Positions 35,551 through 45,290 of a DNA stretch of 58,104 nucleotides are shown one piece after another. The stretch is from contig JAKELU010000014.1 in NCBI GenBank assembly GCA_022760735.1, forward strand, positions 589 through 58,692, written 5' to 3'. Below the pieces are notes generated by a model. It did no database searches, was not told the DNA's origin, and saw only the letters and a program-made list of their open reading frames with translations. Origin of the DNA: Firmicutes bacterium FC7 (GTDB lineage Bacteria; Bacillota; Clostridia; Tissierellales; Tissierellaceae). The position numbers were made by a program, and so were the translations under genes. Position 1 is the stretch's first letter. Every line of letters begins with the position of its first letter.

Positions 35551-36909
35551 ATGAACCTACTAAATAAAAAAGTATTGGTACTTGGATTAGGAATTACTGG
35601 TGTATCGACAATAAAAGCACTTAATAAACTTGGAGCAAGAATAGTTGTTAGTGATTCAAAAACAGAGGATGAATTACAATCGGTATTGGGTAAGGTAAAA
35701 GAAATACCTATGGAACTATATCTTGGTGGCTGTGACTTTGGATTAGATGATATAGACCTTGTAATTAAAAGTCCTGGGATACCACCTAAATCGCTTTTAG
35801 TTCAAAAGTTAGAATGTGAAAACATTGAGGTTATCACAGATATCGAACTAGCATATAGAATTTCACCATCAAAAAACTTAATAGCAATAACTGGTACGAA
35901 TGGTAAAACAACAAGTTCAGTATTAACGGGTGAAATTTTTAGAAATGCAGGTCTTAATTCACATGTAGTAGGGAATATTGGAACAGGGATTCTTGATAAG
36001 ATTTTAAATGCTGAAGCTGATGATGTTTTTATTATTGAAGTTAGTAGTTTTCAGTTAGAACATACATTCAATTTCAAACCAAAAGTAGCGCTTATAACAA
36101 ATATTACGCCTGATCACTTAGATTGGCATGGATCTTATGAAAAATACATTGAAGCTAAATATAAAGTATGTACTAATCAGGATGCAGAAGATTATCTTGT
36201 ACTTAATTACGATGATCAAAAATTAAGAACCTTAAAAAATAAAGTTAGCAGTAGAATTATTTGGTTTAGTGTTAATGAAAAATTAGAAAAAGGGATCTAT
36301 ATAGATCACGACTACATTGTTATAAATGATGGAGTAGATTTTATTAAATTGCTGAAGACAGATGAAATTAAGATATTAGGAAAACACAATTTAGAAAACG
36401 CATTAGGATGTATAGGGATTTCACTAGCTATGAATATAAATAAAGATATAATTAGAAAAACTCTGCGAACATTTAAGGGAGTTGAACACAGGATTGAATT
36501 TGTAGCAACTAAAAGAGGTATTTCCTTTTATAATGATTCAAAGGGAACTAATCCAGATGCTAGTATTAAAGCTATAGAGGCCGTTAATGCTCCAATTATC
36601 TTGATAGCAGGTGGCTATGACAAAGGCGTGGAATTTGACCACTTTGTAAAAGAGTTTAAGGGTAAGGTCAAGGCTCTAATAGTTTTAGGGGAGACACGAG
36701 ATAAACTTAAAGATGCTGCTTTTAAGAACAACTTTAATTCAATATATGAAGTAAATTCAATAAAGGAAGCAGTAGATTTATCCTATAAACTTGGAGAAAA
36801 AAATGATAATGTGTTGCTATCTCCTGCTTGTGCAAGCTGGGATATGTATAAAAATTTTGAAGAGAGAGGCATGGATTTTAAAAATCATGTTTTAACCTTA
36901 TTGGAGTGA
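35551..36909 (+). CDS. murD: UDP-MurNAc-L-alanine:D-glutamate ligase MurD
   Basis: A 452-residue Mur ligase that adds D-glutamate. Rossmann-like N-terminus KVLVLGLGITGVSTIKAL, ATP-binding AITGTNGKTTSS, the carbamylated-lysine/metal region SSFQLE and the C-terminal stretch LLSPACASWDMYKNFEERG are present. Cytoplasmic. It is followed 4 bases later by ftsW. Confidence 0.94.
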   Translation: MNLLNKKVLVLGLGITGVSTIKALNKLGARIVVSDSKTEDELQSVLGKVKEIPMELYLGGCDFGLDDIDLVIKSPGIPPKSLLVQKLECENIEVITDIELAYRISPSKNLIAITGTNGKTTSSVLTGEIFRNAGLNSHVVGNIGTGILDKILNAEADDVFIIEVSSFQLEHTFNFKPKVALITNITPDHLDWHGSYEKYIEAKYKVCTNQDAEDYLVLNYDDQKLRTLKNKVSSRIIWFSVNEKLEKGIYIDHDYIVINDGVDFIKLLKTDEIKILGKHNLENALGCIGISLAMNINKDIIRKTLRTFKGVEHRIEFVATKRGISFYNDSKGTNPDASIKAIEAVNAPIILIAGGYDKGVEFDHFVKEFKGKVKALIVLGETRDKLKDAAFKNNFNSIYEVNSIKEAVDLSYKLGEKNDNVLLSPACASWDMYKNFEERGMDFKNHVLTLLE

Positions 36910-36913
36910 TTTT

Positions 36914-38041
36914 ATGGGAAAATCAAAAAAAGTTGTAAAGAAAAAATCGGCTGATTTTATTTTACTAATAGCAACAGTTTCACTTGTTTTTATAGGAATA
37001 ATTATGGTTTTTAGTTCAAGTTGGCCTGAAGCCATGGTAGATTTTAATGATGGATATTATTTTCTAAAGAAACAGCTTATATCAGCTACTTTGGGATTCA
37101 TCGCATTATTTACAACTATGAATATAGATTATCATTTTTTTAAAAAATTTGCTTTACCAATTTATATATTATCTCTTTTATCAGGACTATTGTTGTTTAC
37201 ACCACTTGGAGTAGAGTTAAAGGGTGCAACTCGTTGGATAAATATTGGATTTACAACATTTATGCCATCTGACGCTATAAAGGTAGGTTCTGTTATTTTT
37301 TTCGCCAATTTTCTATCTAATAAAAAGGATAAGGTTGGTACACTGGTGCAAGGTACAATACCAGCATTGTTTTACATTGGATTATCATGTGGTTTGATAT
37401 TACTTCAACCTGATTTAGGGACTACTGTTACTTTAGGTGCTACTTTAATTGCTATGTTCTTTGTGGCAGGAATGAAAATTTCACATTTATCTGCTATGAT
37501 TGTTGGAGCAGCTGCATTTTTGTATTTTGCCATAACTGGAGAGGGTAATGAGTATAGAATGAGACGGTGGACTACATTTTTGGACCCATTTGCAGATAAA
37601 CTAGGAGATGGGTGGCAGGTTGTTCAATCCTTATATGCTCTTGGTTCAGGAGGGTTATTTGGTTTAGGCCTTGGTAAAAGCAGGCAGAAGTTCTTTTATA
37701 TTCCTGAAGCATACAATGATTTTATCTTCTCTATAATTGGTGAGGAATTGGGATTATTTGGGACATTGTTAGTGTTACTATTATTCTTTATACTAATATG
37801 GAGAGGTATAATTATAGCATTAAAGTCAGAAGATTTATTCGGCTGTTATTTGGCTTCTGGGATAACTGCATTGATTACAGTTCAATCATTAATTAATATT
37901 GCTGTAGTTACATCATCTATACCAACTACAGGAATTACTTTGCCTTTTATTAGCTATGGAGGAACTTCATTGTTATTTTATATGGCATCAGTTGGTATAT
38001 TACTTAACATCTCTAGACATGCAAAGTTAGATAGGAGTTGA
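36914..38041 (+). CDS. ftsW: Peptidoglycan glycosyltransferase FtsW/SpoVE
   Basis: A 375-residue SEDS-family membrane enzyme that polymerises lipid II at the septum, or in the spore cortex as SpoVE, with the class B PBP. About ten segments. Motifs include GATRWINIG, LQPDLGTTVT, GEGNEYRMRRWTTFLDP and GITLPFISYGGTSL, all family-typical. It lies between murD and murG. Which of the two names applies cannot be decided here. Confidence 0.93.
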   Translation: MGKSKKVVKKKSADFILLIATVSLVFIGIIMVFSSSWPEAMVDFNDGYYFLKKQLISATLGFIALFTTMNIDYHFFKKFALPIYILSLLSGLLLFTPLGVELKGATRWINIGFTTFMPSDAIKVGSVIFFANFLSNKKDKVGTLVQGTIPALFYIGLSCGLILLQPDLGTTVTLGATLIAMFFVAGMKISHLSAMIVGAAAFLYFAITGEGNEYRMRRWTTFLDPFADKLGDGWQVVQSLYALGSGGLFGLGLGKSRQKFFYIPEAYNDFIFSIIGEELGLFGTLLVLLLFFILIWRGIIIALKSEDLFGCYLASGITALITVQSLINIAVVTSSIPTTGITLPFISYGGTSLLFYMASVGILLNISRHAKLDRS

Positions 38042-38045
38042 AAAT

Positions 38046-39155
38046 ATGAAGTATTTAATAACAGGGGGAGGAACAGGAGGTCACATATATCCGGCTTTGG
38101 CTATAGCAAATGAAATAATGAGGTCTCATCCAGATGCTGATATTTTATACATAGGTACTAAAAATGGATTGGAAGCTGAATTAGTTCCTAAAGCGGGTTA
38201 TAAATTCAAAACAATTAGAGTAAAGGGAATGCCTAGGAGATTAAACAAAGCATCACTTATAGCATTAAAAGAATTATTACATGGACTTTATGAATCTAAA
38301 AAGATAATTAAGGAATATGGTCCAGATGTGGTTATTGGTACTGGTGGATATGTTAGTGGACCTGTAGTTTATATGGCTAAAAGATTAAAGATACCCGCTT
38401 TGATTCATGAACAAAATGTTTATCCGGGAATTACCAATAAATTATTAGGCAGGTTTGTTGACCGAATCGCTGTTACCTTTGATGATGCAAAACAGTATTT
38501 TAAATACCCTGAAAAAGTAGTTAATACTGGAAACCCAATAAGAAGAGATTTTTTAACAGTTGATAAAATGAAAGCATATAAAACTTTAAATATAAATCCA
38601 GATAAACCTTTCATATTATCTTTTGGCGGCAGTGGTGGTCAGAAGAAGCTAAATGAGTGCTTATTCGAATTAATTAAAAATTATAATGATAATTATAATT
38701 ATCAACTAATACATGTTACAGGAAAAAGATTTTATGATGATTTCATGAAAAGAATAAAAGATGAAGGAATTATTTTGAGTAATAATATAAAAATATTACC
38801 GTATTTTTATGAGATGCCTGAAGCCTTTAACATAGCAAATTTAGTAATCACTAGTGCTGGAGCAATTACTCTAGCAGAGATATCAGCTGTCGGAGTACCA
38901 AGTATATTGATACCTAAGGCATATACAGCTGAAAATCATCAGGAATACAATGCAAGAGCGTTTCAAGAAAAGGGCGCAAGTATCATGATTCTTGAAAGTG
39001 AATTAAGTTATATCAAATTAAAAAAGACAATTGATGAGTTAATACACAATAAAGAAAAGTTAAGAAATATGTCGTTAAATAGCAAAAAGATAGGTAAAAT
39101 CGATGCTGCAAGATTAATTGTAGCCGAAATTGATAAGCTTAGCAAAAAAAAGTAA
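38046..39155 (+). CDS. murG: UDP-GlcNAc:lipid I N-acetylglucosaminyltransferase MurG
   Basis: A 369-residue GT28 enzyme that converts lipid I to lipid II on the inner membrane face. It starts MKYLITGGGTGGHIYPALAI with the GGTGGH donor loop, and has LIHEQNVYPG, FGGSGGQKKLN (where GGSxGA is usual; here GGSGGQ) and SAGAITLAEI. Four bases separate it from ftsW. A hairpin then follows before murA. Confidence 0.94.
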   Translation: MKYLITGGGTGGHIYPALAIANEIMRSHPDADILYIGTKNGLEAELVPKAGYKFKTIRVKGMPRRLNKASLIALKELLHGLYESKKIIKEYGPDVVIGTGGYVSGPVVYMAKRLKIPALIHEQNVYPGITNKLLGRFVDRIAVTFDDAKQYFKYPEKVVNTGNPIRRDFLTVDKMKAYKTLNINPDKPFILSFGGSGGQKKLNECLFELIKNYNDNYNYQLIHVTGKRFYDDFMKRIKDEGIILSNNIKILPYFYEMPEAFNIANLVITSAGAITLAEISAVGVPSILIPKAYTAENHQEYNARAFQEKGASIMILESELSYIKLKKTIDELIHNKEKLRNMSLNSKKIGKIDAARLIVAEIDKLSKKK

Positions 39156-39207
39156 CCCATAGATTTCCATTGCATAGTATAGTGATATAGTGCAATGGAG
39201 GTGGGTT
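39154..39207 (+). promoter_or_regulatory. Hairpin flanking the murA ribosome binding site
   Basis: Perfect nine-base stem TCCATTGCA (39166-39174) with TGCAATGGA (39191-39199), then a second stem AACCCA (39154-39159) with TGGGTT (39202-39207). The ribosome site GGAGGTG (39197-39203) sits in and between the stems, just ahead of ATG 39210, so folding could limit murA translation. No T-run follows, so it is not a simple terminator. Confidence 0.5.
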
Positions 39208-39209
39208 GA

Positions 39210-40463
39210 ATGGAAAAGTATATTATTAATGGAGGACATAAGCTATCTGGAGAGTTAAGTATACAGGGAGCGAAGAACTCCGTTCTACCTATATTAGCTG
39301 CAACGGTTATCTCAGGAAAGACTAGTGTTATTTCGAATATCCCAAAGTTAAGGGATGTAGATATAATGATTAAAATACTTTCCTCATTAGGTGCAGGTGT
39401 AACCCTTGACGATGACGTTATATACGTTGATTCTTCTACAATTAACAAGATAGAGGTTCCAGAAGAACTCGTTAGGGAGATGAGATCATCTATAATAATA
39501 ATGGGGGCTATGCTAGCTAGATTTGGAGAGGTAAAGATTGCTTTTCCAGGAGGATGTGAAATTGGACCAAGACCTATTGATTTACATCTAAAATCTTTAA
39601 GGCAAATGGGAGCGGTTATAGAAGAAGCACATGGGTTCTTAGAGTGTAAGACTACTGGATTAAAAGGGTGTGAAATACAATTGGATTACCCTTCTGTTGG
39701 TGCAACTGAGAATATTATGTTGGCTGCAGTAACTGCTGAGGGTGTTACTACGATAAGAAATGCTGCAAGGGAACCAGAGATTGTAGATTTACAGTACTAT
39801 TTAAATGAGGCTGGTGCAAGGATTGTAGGTGCAGGTACAAGTATAATAACAATTGAAGGGGTTAAGGAATTAAGGGATTGTAAACACAGGATAATTCCAG
39901 ATAGAATAGTAGCGGGCACATATATGGCTGCGGCTGCCATTACTAAAGGCGAAATTATTATTAAAGACATTATTACTGATCACTTATTAAGTATAATTGC
40001 AAAGTTGAGAGAAGCAGGAGTTATTGTTTATGCTAATGGTAATGCATTAAAGGTTATTGGTCCAAATAAGCTATATGCACTTGAAATGTTACAAACATTG
40101 CCATATCCAGGTTTTCCTACAGACATGCAAGCTCAGATTATGGCACTATTAACTATTGCAAATGGTACTAGTATTGTAAATGAAACTGTTTTTGAAAATA
40201 GATTTAAACATGCAGAAGAGCTAACTAGAATGGGTGCAAATATAAAAACTTTTGGCAAAGTGGCGGTAATAAAAGGTGTAAAAGAATTAACAGGTGCAAA
40301 AGTAGCAGCAAAGGATTTGAGAGGTGGGGCAGCACTAGTACTAGCAGGTTTAGTTGCGCAAGGGTCAACAGAAATTGAAAATATTTATCATATAAATCGA
40401 GGTTATGAAAATATGGTGGAAAATCTTAGGTCCCTTGGTGCTGACATCAAAATCATAAGGTAG
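39210..40463 (+). CDS. murA: UDP-N-acetylglucosamine 1-carboxyvinyltransferase MurA
   Basis: A 417-residue enzyme of the first committed peptidoglycan step, joining phosphoenolpyruvate to UDP-GlcNAc. It has the substrate-binding QGAKNSVLPILAA near residue 19 and the reactive Cys116 in GGCEIGPRPIDLHL (GGCAIG is the common form). The Cys means fosfomycin sensitivity would be expected. It is placed between murG and ftsQ, with murB and murC absent from this cluster. A hairpin surrounds its ribosome site. Confidence 0.94.
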   Translation: MEKYIINGGHKLSGELSIQGAKNSVLPILAATVISGKTSVISNIPKLRDVDIMIKILSSLGAGVTLDDDVIYVDSSTINKIEVPEELVREMRSSIIIMGAMLARFGEVKIAFPGGCEIGPRPIDLHLKSLRQMGAVIEEAHGFLECKTTGLKGCEIQLDYPSVGATENIMLAAVTAEGVTTIRNAAREPEIVDLQYYLNEAGARIVGAGTSIITIEGVKELRDCKHRIIPDRIVAGTYMAAAAITKGEIIIKDIITDHLLSIIAKLREAGVIVYANGNALKVIGPNKLYALEMLQTLPYPGFPTDMQAQIMALLTIANGTSIVNETVFENRFKHAEELTRMGANIKTFGKVAVIKGVKELTGAKVAAKDLRGGAALVLAGLVAQGSTEIENIYHINRGYENMVENLRSLGADIKIIR

Positions 40464-40482
40464 CAGCTTTTGCTGCTCTTTA
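40462..40482 (+). terminator. Weak hairpin after murA
   Basis: AGCAGC/GCTGCT stem starting in the stop codon, then CTTTAAAA. Weak T-tract; probably partial termination at most. Confidence 0.4.
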
Positions 40483-40510
40483 AAACTTGGACAACTATTG
40501 AGGTGGTATA

Positions 40511-41263
40511 ATGAAAAAGACTACACGGGTTGAGAGAAAAAGAAGGCGAAAACGAATTTATTTTAGACTTATGTTGCTACTTACAATTATTATAATTTCA
40601 GTTGTTTTTGCATTTAATTCTGAATTTTTTTATGTAGATTATATATTTGTTGAGGGTAATAATAGCTTAAGCTATGATCAAATTGTTAACTCATCTATGA
40701 TTGATATAAGGGAGAATATTTTTAGAATTAAGTTAAGCGATTCTCGTAAAAAAATTGAGGAGATGCCTTATATACGTAAAGCGTATGTAAAGAGGAAATT
40801 ACCAAATAAAATATACATAACTGTTGAAGAAAGAGAGGTTGCATATCAGTTTAAAATTTTATCAACTATTGTATTGCTTGATAAGGAAGGATATGTTTTA
40901 GAATTAACAGAAGAACAGGTAGAAAACATTCCATTGTTTAGTGGATTTGATTTGGGAGAAATAGAATTAGGAAAAAGTATTTTTGTTAACAATTCAAATG
41001 AGGAGTTATCAGTCTTTTTTAATGATGATATAATACTTAATACATTAAAGAATGTGTCGATATTAAATTATGATAGTCTTAAGGACAATGTTAATATTGA
41101 TTTAATTAATGGTATAGGTGTTGCCTTTGGACCGTTAGATAATGTAAAATATAAGATGAAACTATTAGACAAAATTTTAATGGACATTGAAAAGAAACAG
41201 ATACAATGTAAGTTGATAATTATGAATAAAGGAGATAACCCAATTTTAGTGACAGATAATTAA
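40511..41263 (+). CDS. ftsQ: Cell division protein FtsQ/DivIB
   Basis: A 250-residue single-pass protein. The very basic N-terminus (RVERKRRRKR) is followed by a membrane segment (about 17-37) and an outside POTRA domain starting near VDYIFVEGNNSLSYDQIV. It then has the FtsQ beta domain with KLPNKIYITVEEREVAYQF. It belongs to the divisome subcomplex with FtsL and DivIC. Start ATG follows TTGAGGTGG. Confidence 0.88.
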   Translation: MKKTTRVERKRRRKRIYFRLMLLLTIIIISVVFAFNSEFFYVDYIFVEGNNSLSYDQIVNSSMIDIRENIFRIKLSDSRKKIEEMPYIRKAYVKRKLPNKIYITVEEREVAYQFKILSTIVLLDKEGYVLELTEEQVENIPLFSGFDLGEIELGKSIFVNNSNEELSVFFNDDIILNTLKNVSILNYDSLKDNVNIDLINGIGVAFGPLDNVKYKMKLLDKILMDIEKKQIQCKLIIMNKGDNPILVTDN

Positions 41264-41276
41264 TGGGAGGGATAAA

Positions 41277-42005
41277 ATGAAAAACACTCGCAATATGCTT
41301 GCTTTAGTTTTAGTTTCTATTTTTTTAGGTTTAATTTTATCCATCCAGTTTAAAACAATTAACAAGTCTATAGGTGAAGGTGTTTTACCTACTCAAAGAG
41401 CGCAACAATTAGCTGTAGAATTAAAGAAGGCTCAGCAGGAAAAGGAAGCCCAATCCAATAAAATTGAAGAACTGGAAAATAAAATTGAACAGTATGAAAA
41501 GGGTGGGGTTGAAAACAACGTTTATGCCGAAAATCTTTATAAGGATACGATGAAATATAGAGCTTTAGCAGGTTATACAGATTTAGTAGGGCCTGGTATT
41601 ATATTAGAAATTCATGACCCTCCAGTTGATGTTCAATTCGGAGGAGGTTATAGTATTGTAGATGAGTTAGATTTGATTCTTCAAGTAATTAGTGTTTTAA
41701 ATGCTGCAGATGCTGAAGCTATATCAATTAATGATCAACGCTATACTGCATTTACAGAAATCGTTAGAGCGGGGAACCATATAGAAATTAACGGAGTTTC
41801 AAATAGTTCTCCTATTACAATAAAGGCAATTGGTAACCCAGATACTTTAGAATCAGCATTAGCAATTAAACGAGGAATAGTATGGCAATTAAGGAATTAT
41901 GATTATATAGTACATTTAACTCAAGATACTAATATTTCAATTCCAAAATACAGAAAAGTGAAAGAATTTATATATGCTAGCCCTGTTGAAGAAGTTATGA
42001 ATTGA
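41277..42005 (+). CDS. DUF881 family membrane protein (first copy)
   Basis: A 242-residue protein with one N-terminal membrane segment, a coiled coil (about 45-75) and a C-terminal DUF881 domain with YTDLVGPGIILEIHDPP and AEAISINDQRYTAFTEI. The family lies next to small basic protein and FtsZ in many clostridia and actinobacteria and is thought to be division linked, without a proven function. It overlaps the region of the next copy by a few bases. Confidence 0.87.
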   Translation: MKNTRNMLALVLVSIFLGLILSIQFKTINKSIGEGVLPTQRAQQLAVELKKAQQEKEAQSNKIEELENKIEQYEKGGVENNVYAENLYKDTMKYRALAGYTDLVGPGIILEIHDPPVDVQFGGGYSIVDELDLILQVISVLNAADAEAISINDQRYTAFTEIVRAGNHIEINGVSNSSPITIKAIGNPDTLESALAIKRGIVWQLRNYDYIVHLTQDTNISIPKYRKVKEFIYASPVEEVMN

Positions 42006-42019
42006 TAGGAGGAGATTCA

Positions 42020-42745
42020 ATGAAGAAAAACAATCCTAGATTCATCATAACAGCGTTTAGCATTATTATAGGTATTTTAGTGGCAATACAGATGAAACTT
42101 AAAGTTGAATCTATTGCACCAGTAACAGTTAAGTCTATTCAAGATACGAAAAATGAAATTAACAAGTTAAATAATGAAATTTTAGAATTACAGGAAATCA
42201 TAAAGAAAAGGGAACAGGAACTTGAAATTTTAGAAAATATATCAAAAGGTGATCAAAATATTGTAGATATTTTGCAGAATGATCTTAAATTTAACATGGC
42301 AAGTTCAGGAAGAACCAGTCTAGAAGGACCTGGAATAAAAATTACTATGTTTGATAATATGGATAGTGAAATTGTTGGATTTGATATCAATGATGATGTA
42401 ATACATGATGTTGATATTTTAAATATATTAAATGACCTTAGAATAGCTGGGGCAGAGGCTATAAGCATAAATGATCAAAGAGTTGTTTCTACTTCAGAGA
42501 TAAAGTGTGGTGGTCCAATTATAAGAATTAATGGCAGAAGCATAGGAACGCCTTTCGTAATAAAGGCAATTGGAGATCCTAAACTATTGATGGCATCTGT
42601 CAATGCTCCTGGGACATATGGGGATACATTAAGATCAGTGTTTTCCATAGGATTTGAACCAGAAATCCAGGATAAAGTAGTTATTCCAGCATATAATGGT
42701 AGTTTTAGCTTTAAATATGCTAAGCCAGTAGGAGAGGGTGAGTAA
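42020..42745 (+). CDS. DUF881 family membrane protein (second copy)
   Basis: A 241-residue paralogue of the preceding gene with the same layout: membrane segment, coiled coil (NEINKLNNEILELQEIIKKR) and DUF881 domain (LEGPGIKITMFDN, AEAISINDQRVVSTSEI). I chose ATG 42020 because AGGAGGAG lies 6 bases before it; an in-frame TTG at 42002 is upstream of that site. The stop codon abuts the sbp start. The two copies probably arose by tandem duplication and may form a heteromer. Confidence 0.87.
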   Translation: MKKNNPRFIITAFSIIIGILVAIQMKLKVESIAPVTVKSIQDTKNEINKLNNEILELQEIIKKREQELEILENISKGDQNIVDILQNDLKFNMASSGRTSLEGPGIKITMFDNMDSEIVGFDINDDVIHDVDILNILNDLRIAGAEAISINDQRVVSTSEIKCGGPIIRINGRSIGTPFVIKAIGDPKLLMASVNAPGTYGDTLRSVFSIGFEPEIQDKVVIPAYNGSFSFKYAKPVGEGE

Positions 42746-43087
42746 ATGTTTTTTGCACTTATAGGAATATTAATTGGAGCTGTTATAGGATTTTTATTGC
42801 CTTATACTTATAATACCGCATATTCATTATATATATCTGTAGCTATATTAGCCTGCCTAGATTCCGTTTTTGGTGGTATTAGAGCAAATCTAGAAGGAAA
42901 TTTTAATATACCGATTTTTTTATCTGGATTTTTCGGAAATGCCATACTGGCTGCATTTTTAGCATATATAGGTGATCGTCTAGGAGTTCCGCTGTACTAT
43001 GCAGCAATTTTTACATTTGGTGGTCGACTATTCGACAATTTTGGTGCGATAAGACGAATTTGGCTAAAGAAAAGAAAATCCATTTGA
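42746..43087 (+). CDS. sbp: Small basic protein Sbp (DUF1290)
   Basis: A 113-residue membrane protein with about three to four segments and a basic tail (RRIWLKKRKS). The family stretch LACLDSVFGGIRANLEGNFN is clear. It is found between DUF881 genes and ftsZ in many Gram-positives. Function is not established. The start codon follows the preceding stop directly. Confidence 0.87.
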   Translation: MFFALIGILIGAVIGFLLPYTYNTAYSLYISVAILACLDSVFGGIRANLEGNFNIPIFLSGFFGNAILAAFLAYIGDRLGVPLYYAAIFTFGGRLFDNFGAIRRIWLKKRKSI

Positions 43088-43123
43088 TTAGTTTAAACAC
43101 ACAATGATAAGGGGGAATATTGA

Positions 43124-44212
43124 ATGTTCGATTTTGACATTGATGTTGATCAATTTGCTAAGATTAAAGTAATAGGTGTAGGCGGTGGGGGTAATAATGC
43201 AGTAAATCGTATGGTTGAGTGTGGTGTTAGGGGGATTGAATTTATTGCTATAAATACAGATAAACAAGCATTATATTCCTCAAGAGCTGAACTTAAAATA
43301 CAAATTGGAGAAAAAATTACAAAGGGTTTAGGAGCTGGAGCAAATCCAGAAATTGGATGCAAAGCGGCCGAAGAAAATAGAAATGACATAATGGAAGCTA
43401 TCAAAGGAGCTGATATGATCTTTATTACTGCAGGAATGGGTGGTGGTACTGGTACTGGTGCTGCACCTGTTGTGGCAGAAATAGCAAAGGAATTAGGTAT
43501 TCTGACAGTTGGTGTTGTAACTAAGCCTTTTACATTTGAAGGTAGAAAGAGACAAGTACAGGCAGAAAAAGGAATTGAGGAACTAAAAAGTAAAGTAGAC
43601 ACATTAGTAACAATTCCAAATGATAGATTATTACAAATAGCAGATAAAAAGACGACCATGTCTCAAGCATTTGTAATGGCTGATGAAGTATTACAGCATG
43701 GAATTCAAGGTATCTCTGATTTGATATCAGTACCGAATTTAATAAACTTAGACTTTGCAGATGTTAAAACAATCATGTCTTCAAAGGGAATTGCACATAT
43801 GGGTATAGGAATGGCTTCTGGTGACAATAGAGCTACCGATGCGGCTAAACTTGCCATAAAGAGCCCATTGCTTGAAACTTCTATAGAAGGAGCTAAATCT
43901 GTACTTCTAAATATAACTGGTGGTTCAGATATGGGAATTTTTGAAGTAAATGAGGCTGCTGACTTAATTAGACAAGCAGTTGATGAAGATGCAATTATAA
44001 TATTTGGAGCAGGTATTGATGAAAGTATTGGTGATTCTATTAAAATAACGGTAATAGCAACCGGATTTGAAGAAGGATCAGATAATAGTAATAAAAATAC
44101 TAAGTATAATTCAGATTTATTGAATAAGGAATCCAAATCAACTAATAGTATACATATAGAAGACGAGGATCTTGATATACCAATATTTTTAAGACGAAGA
44201 GAAAGAAAATAG
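43124..44212 (+). CDS. ftsZ: Cell division GTPase FtsZ
   Basis: A 362-residue tubulin homologue that forms the division ring. The nucleotide-binding [13 protein letters not shown] lies near 18-30, the tubulin signature GGGTGTG is at 106-112, and the T7-loop region is [12 protein letters not shown]. The C-terminal peptide [12 protein letters not shown] is the conserved tail that binds SepF or other partners. ftsA is not upstream; DUF881 and sbp genes take that place, as in many clostridia. AGGGGGA precedes the start and a terminator follows. Confidence 0.96.
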   Translation: MFDFDIDVDQFAKIKVIGVGGGGNNAVNRMVECGVRGIEFIAINTDKQALYSSRAELKIQIGEKITKGLGAGANPEIGCKAAEENRNDIMEAIKGADMIFITAGMGGGTGTGAAPVVAEIAKELGILTVGVVTKPFTFEGRKRQVQAEKGIEELKSKVDTLVTIPNDRLLQIADKKTTMSQAFVMADEVLQHGIQGISDLISVPNLINLDFADVKTIMSSKGIAHMGIGMASGDNRATDAAKLAIKSPLLETSIEGAKSVLLNITGGSDMGIFEVNEAADLIRQAVDEDAIIIFGAGIDESIGDSIKITVIATGFEEGSDNSNKNTKYNSDLLNKESKSTNSIHIEDEDLDIPIFLRRRERK

Positions 44213-44222
44213 TTAGTTGTTG

Positions 44223-44258
44223 AAAAACGTATCTTATTGTTGAGATACGTTTTTTTTA
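44223..44258 (+). terminator. Terminator after ftsZ
   Basis: AAAAACGTATCT/AGATACGTTTTT stem with T-run, ending the division cluster before spoIIGA. Confidence 0.85.
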
Positions 44259-44269
44259 TGTGTATAAAT

Positions 44270-44302
44270 CTGACAGATTTTTCATATTTATTAATTTATA
44301 AT
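44270..44302 (+). promoter_or_regulatory. Candidate spoIIGA promoter with long spacer
   Basis: CTGACA at 44270-44275 and TATAAT at 44297-44302 are 21 bases apart. Bacillus spoIIG is known for an abnormally long (22-base) spacer and Spo0A activation. No clear Spo0A box (TGNCGAA) was found, and AT-richness makes chance likely. Confidence 0.35.
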
Positions 44303-44360
44303 GGTATTAAAATATTGCCATACAAGCTAGTAATTATTTTTAAGAAGGTAGGAGAAATTT

Positions 44361-45290
44361 TTGTATATAGTTTTAGAATATCTATTAATTGAAAACTTTA
44401 TTATCAATTTTTTTATTCTCTACCTAACTAAAATACTAGTTAGAGCTGAGATAAATACTAAGAGAATTGTTCTAGGAGCGGTTGTAGCTTCATTTTATTC
44501 TTTAGCATTTTTCTCAGCGAAAACAATGTTTCTAACTTACCCTTTTTTTAAATTAATACTATCAGCAATATTAATAAGAATAACCTTTGGTTATCTTAAT
44601 TTTAAAATTTTTATAAAAGAGATAATTGCTTTTTATATAATTTCCTTTATTTTTGCTGGTGCTACTTTAGGAGTATTTTTTTCTTCTAATAATATATCTG
44701 CATTATTGGAAAGAAGTTTTGATGCTTTTAACGGAATACAGGCTAAATATCTACTTTTAGGAGTTATCATTAGTTTAATAGGCAGCAGTATAATTTTTCA
44801 ATACTATCAAAGAAATATACTTAGAGATAATTATATCGTCGATTTAACAATTAGCTACAATCAAAAGAAAACTACCATAAAAGCCCTCTTAGATACGGGT
44901 AATTCACTTGTTGTACCATTTACTAATAAACGAGTAATGGTGGTTGAATACAATAAACTAAGTAATATGTTACCTAATAAAGTAAAGGACTTACTAATAG
45001 CATATGAAAAAAATGATTATCACCTAATTGAAGAACTTTTAAATTATTTACATAATGAAATTTCATTAACTTTAATTCCTTTCAACTCAATAGGCAAAAG
45101 TGGAATGATATTTGGTTTTGAACCCGACTTTATAAATATTAAATATTTGGACAATGAGTATATTGTTAAAGATGCTGTAATTGGTATTTTTTTAGGTTCT
45201 TTAGAGAAAGAGATGGGGTATAGTGGACTAATACATTATGATTTAATTAATGGAGGAATTGAGTATGAACAAGTTGAAATTCAAAATTAA
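44361..45290 (+). CDS. spoIIGA: Sporulation sigma-E processing peptidase SpoIIGA
   Basis: A 309-residue membrane aspartic protease that removes the pro-peptide of sigma E in the mother cell, on signal from the forespore. The N-terminal half has about five membrane segments; the C-terminal half is the protease domain with Asp178 in LLDTGNSL, the family active-site motif. Start is TTG 44361 after GTAGGAG. It overlaps sigE by 26 bases, the standard arrangement. Confidence 0.93.
   Translation: MYIVLEYLLIENFIINFFILYLTKILVRAEINTKRIVLGAVVASFYSLAFFSAKTMFLTYPFFKLILSAILIRITFGYLNFKIFIKEIIAFYIISFIFAGATLGVFFSSNNISALLERSFDAFNGIQAKYLLLGVIISLIGSSIIFQYYQRNILRDNYIVDLTISYNQKKTTIKALLDTGNSLVVPFTNKRVMVVEYNKLSNMLPNKVKDLLIAYEKNDYHLIEELLNYLHNEISLTLIPFNSIGKSGMIFGFEPDFINIKYLDNEYIVKDAVIGIFLGSLEKEMGYSGLIHYDLINGGIEYEQVEIQN

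Noticed and set aside
43150-44136. Two antisense ORFs opposite ftsZ
   Set aside because: Mirror frames of a highly conserved gene with no start signals.
44261-44360. Spo0A boxes before spoIIGA
   Set aside because: Closest match (TCTGACA) differs at two of seven positions from TTCGNCA; not claimed.
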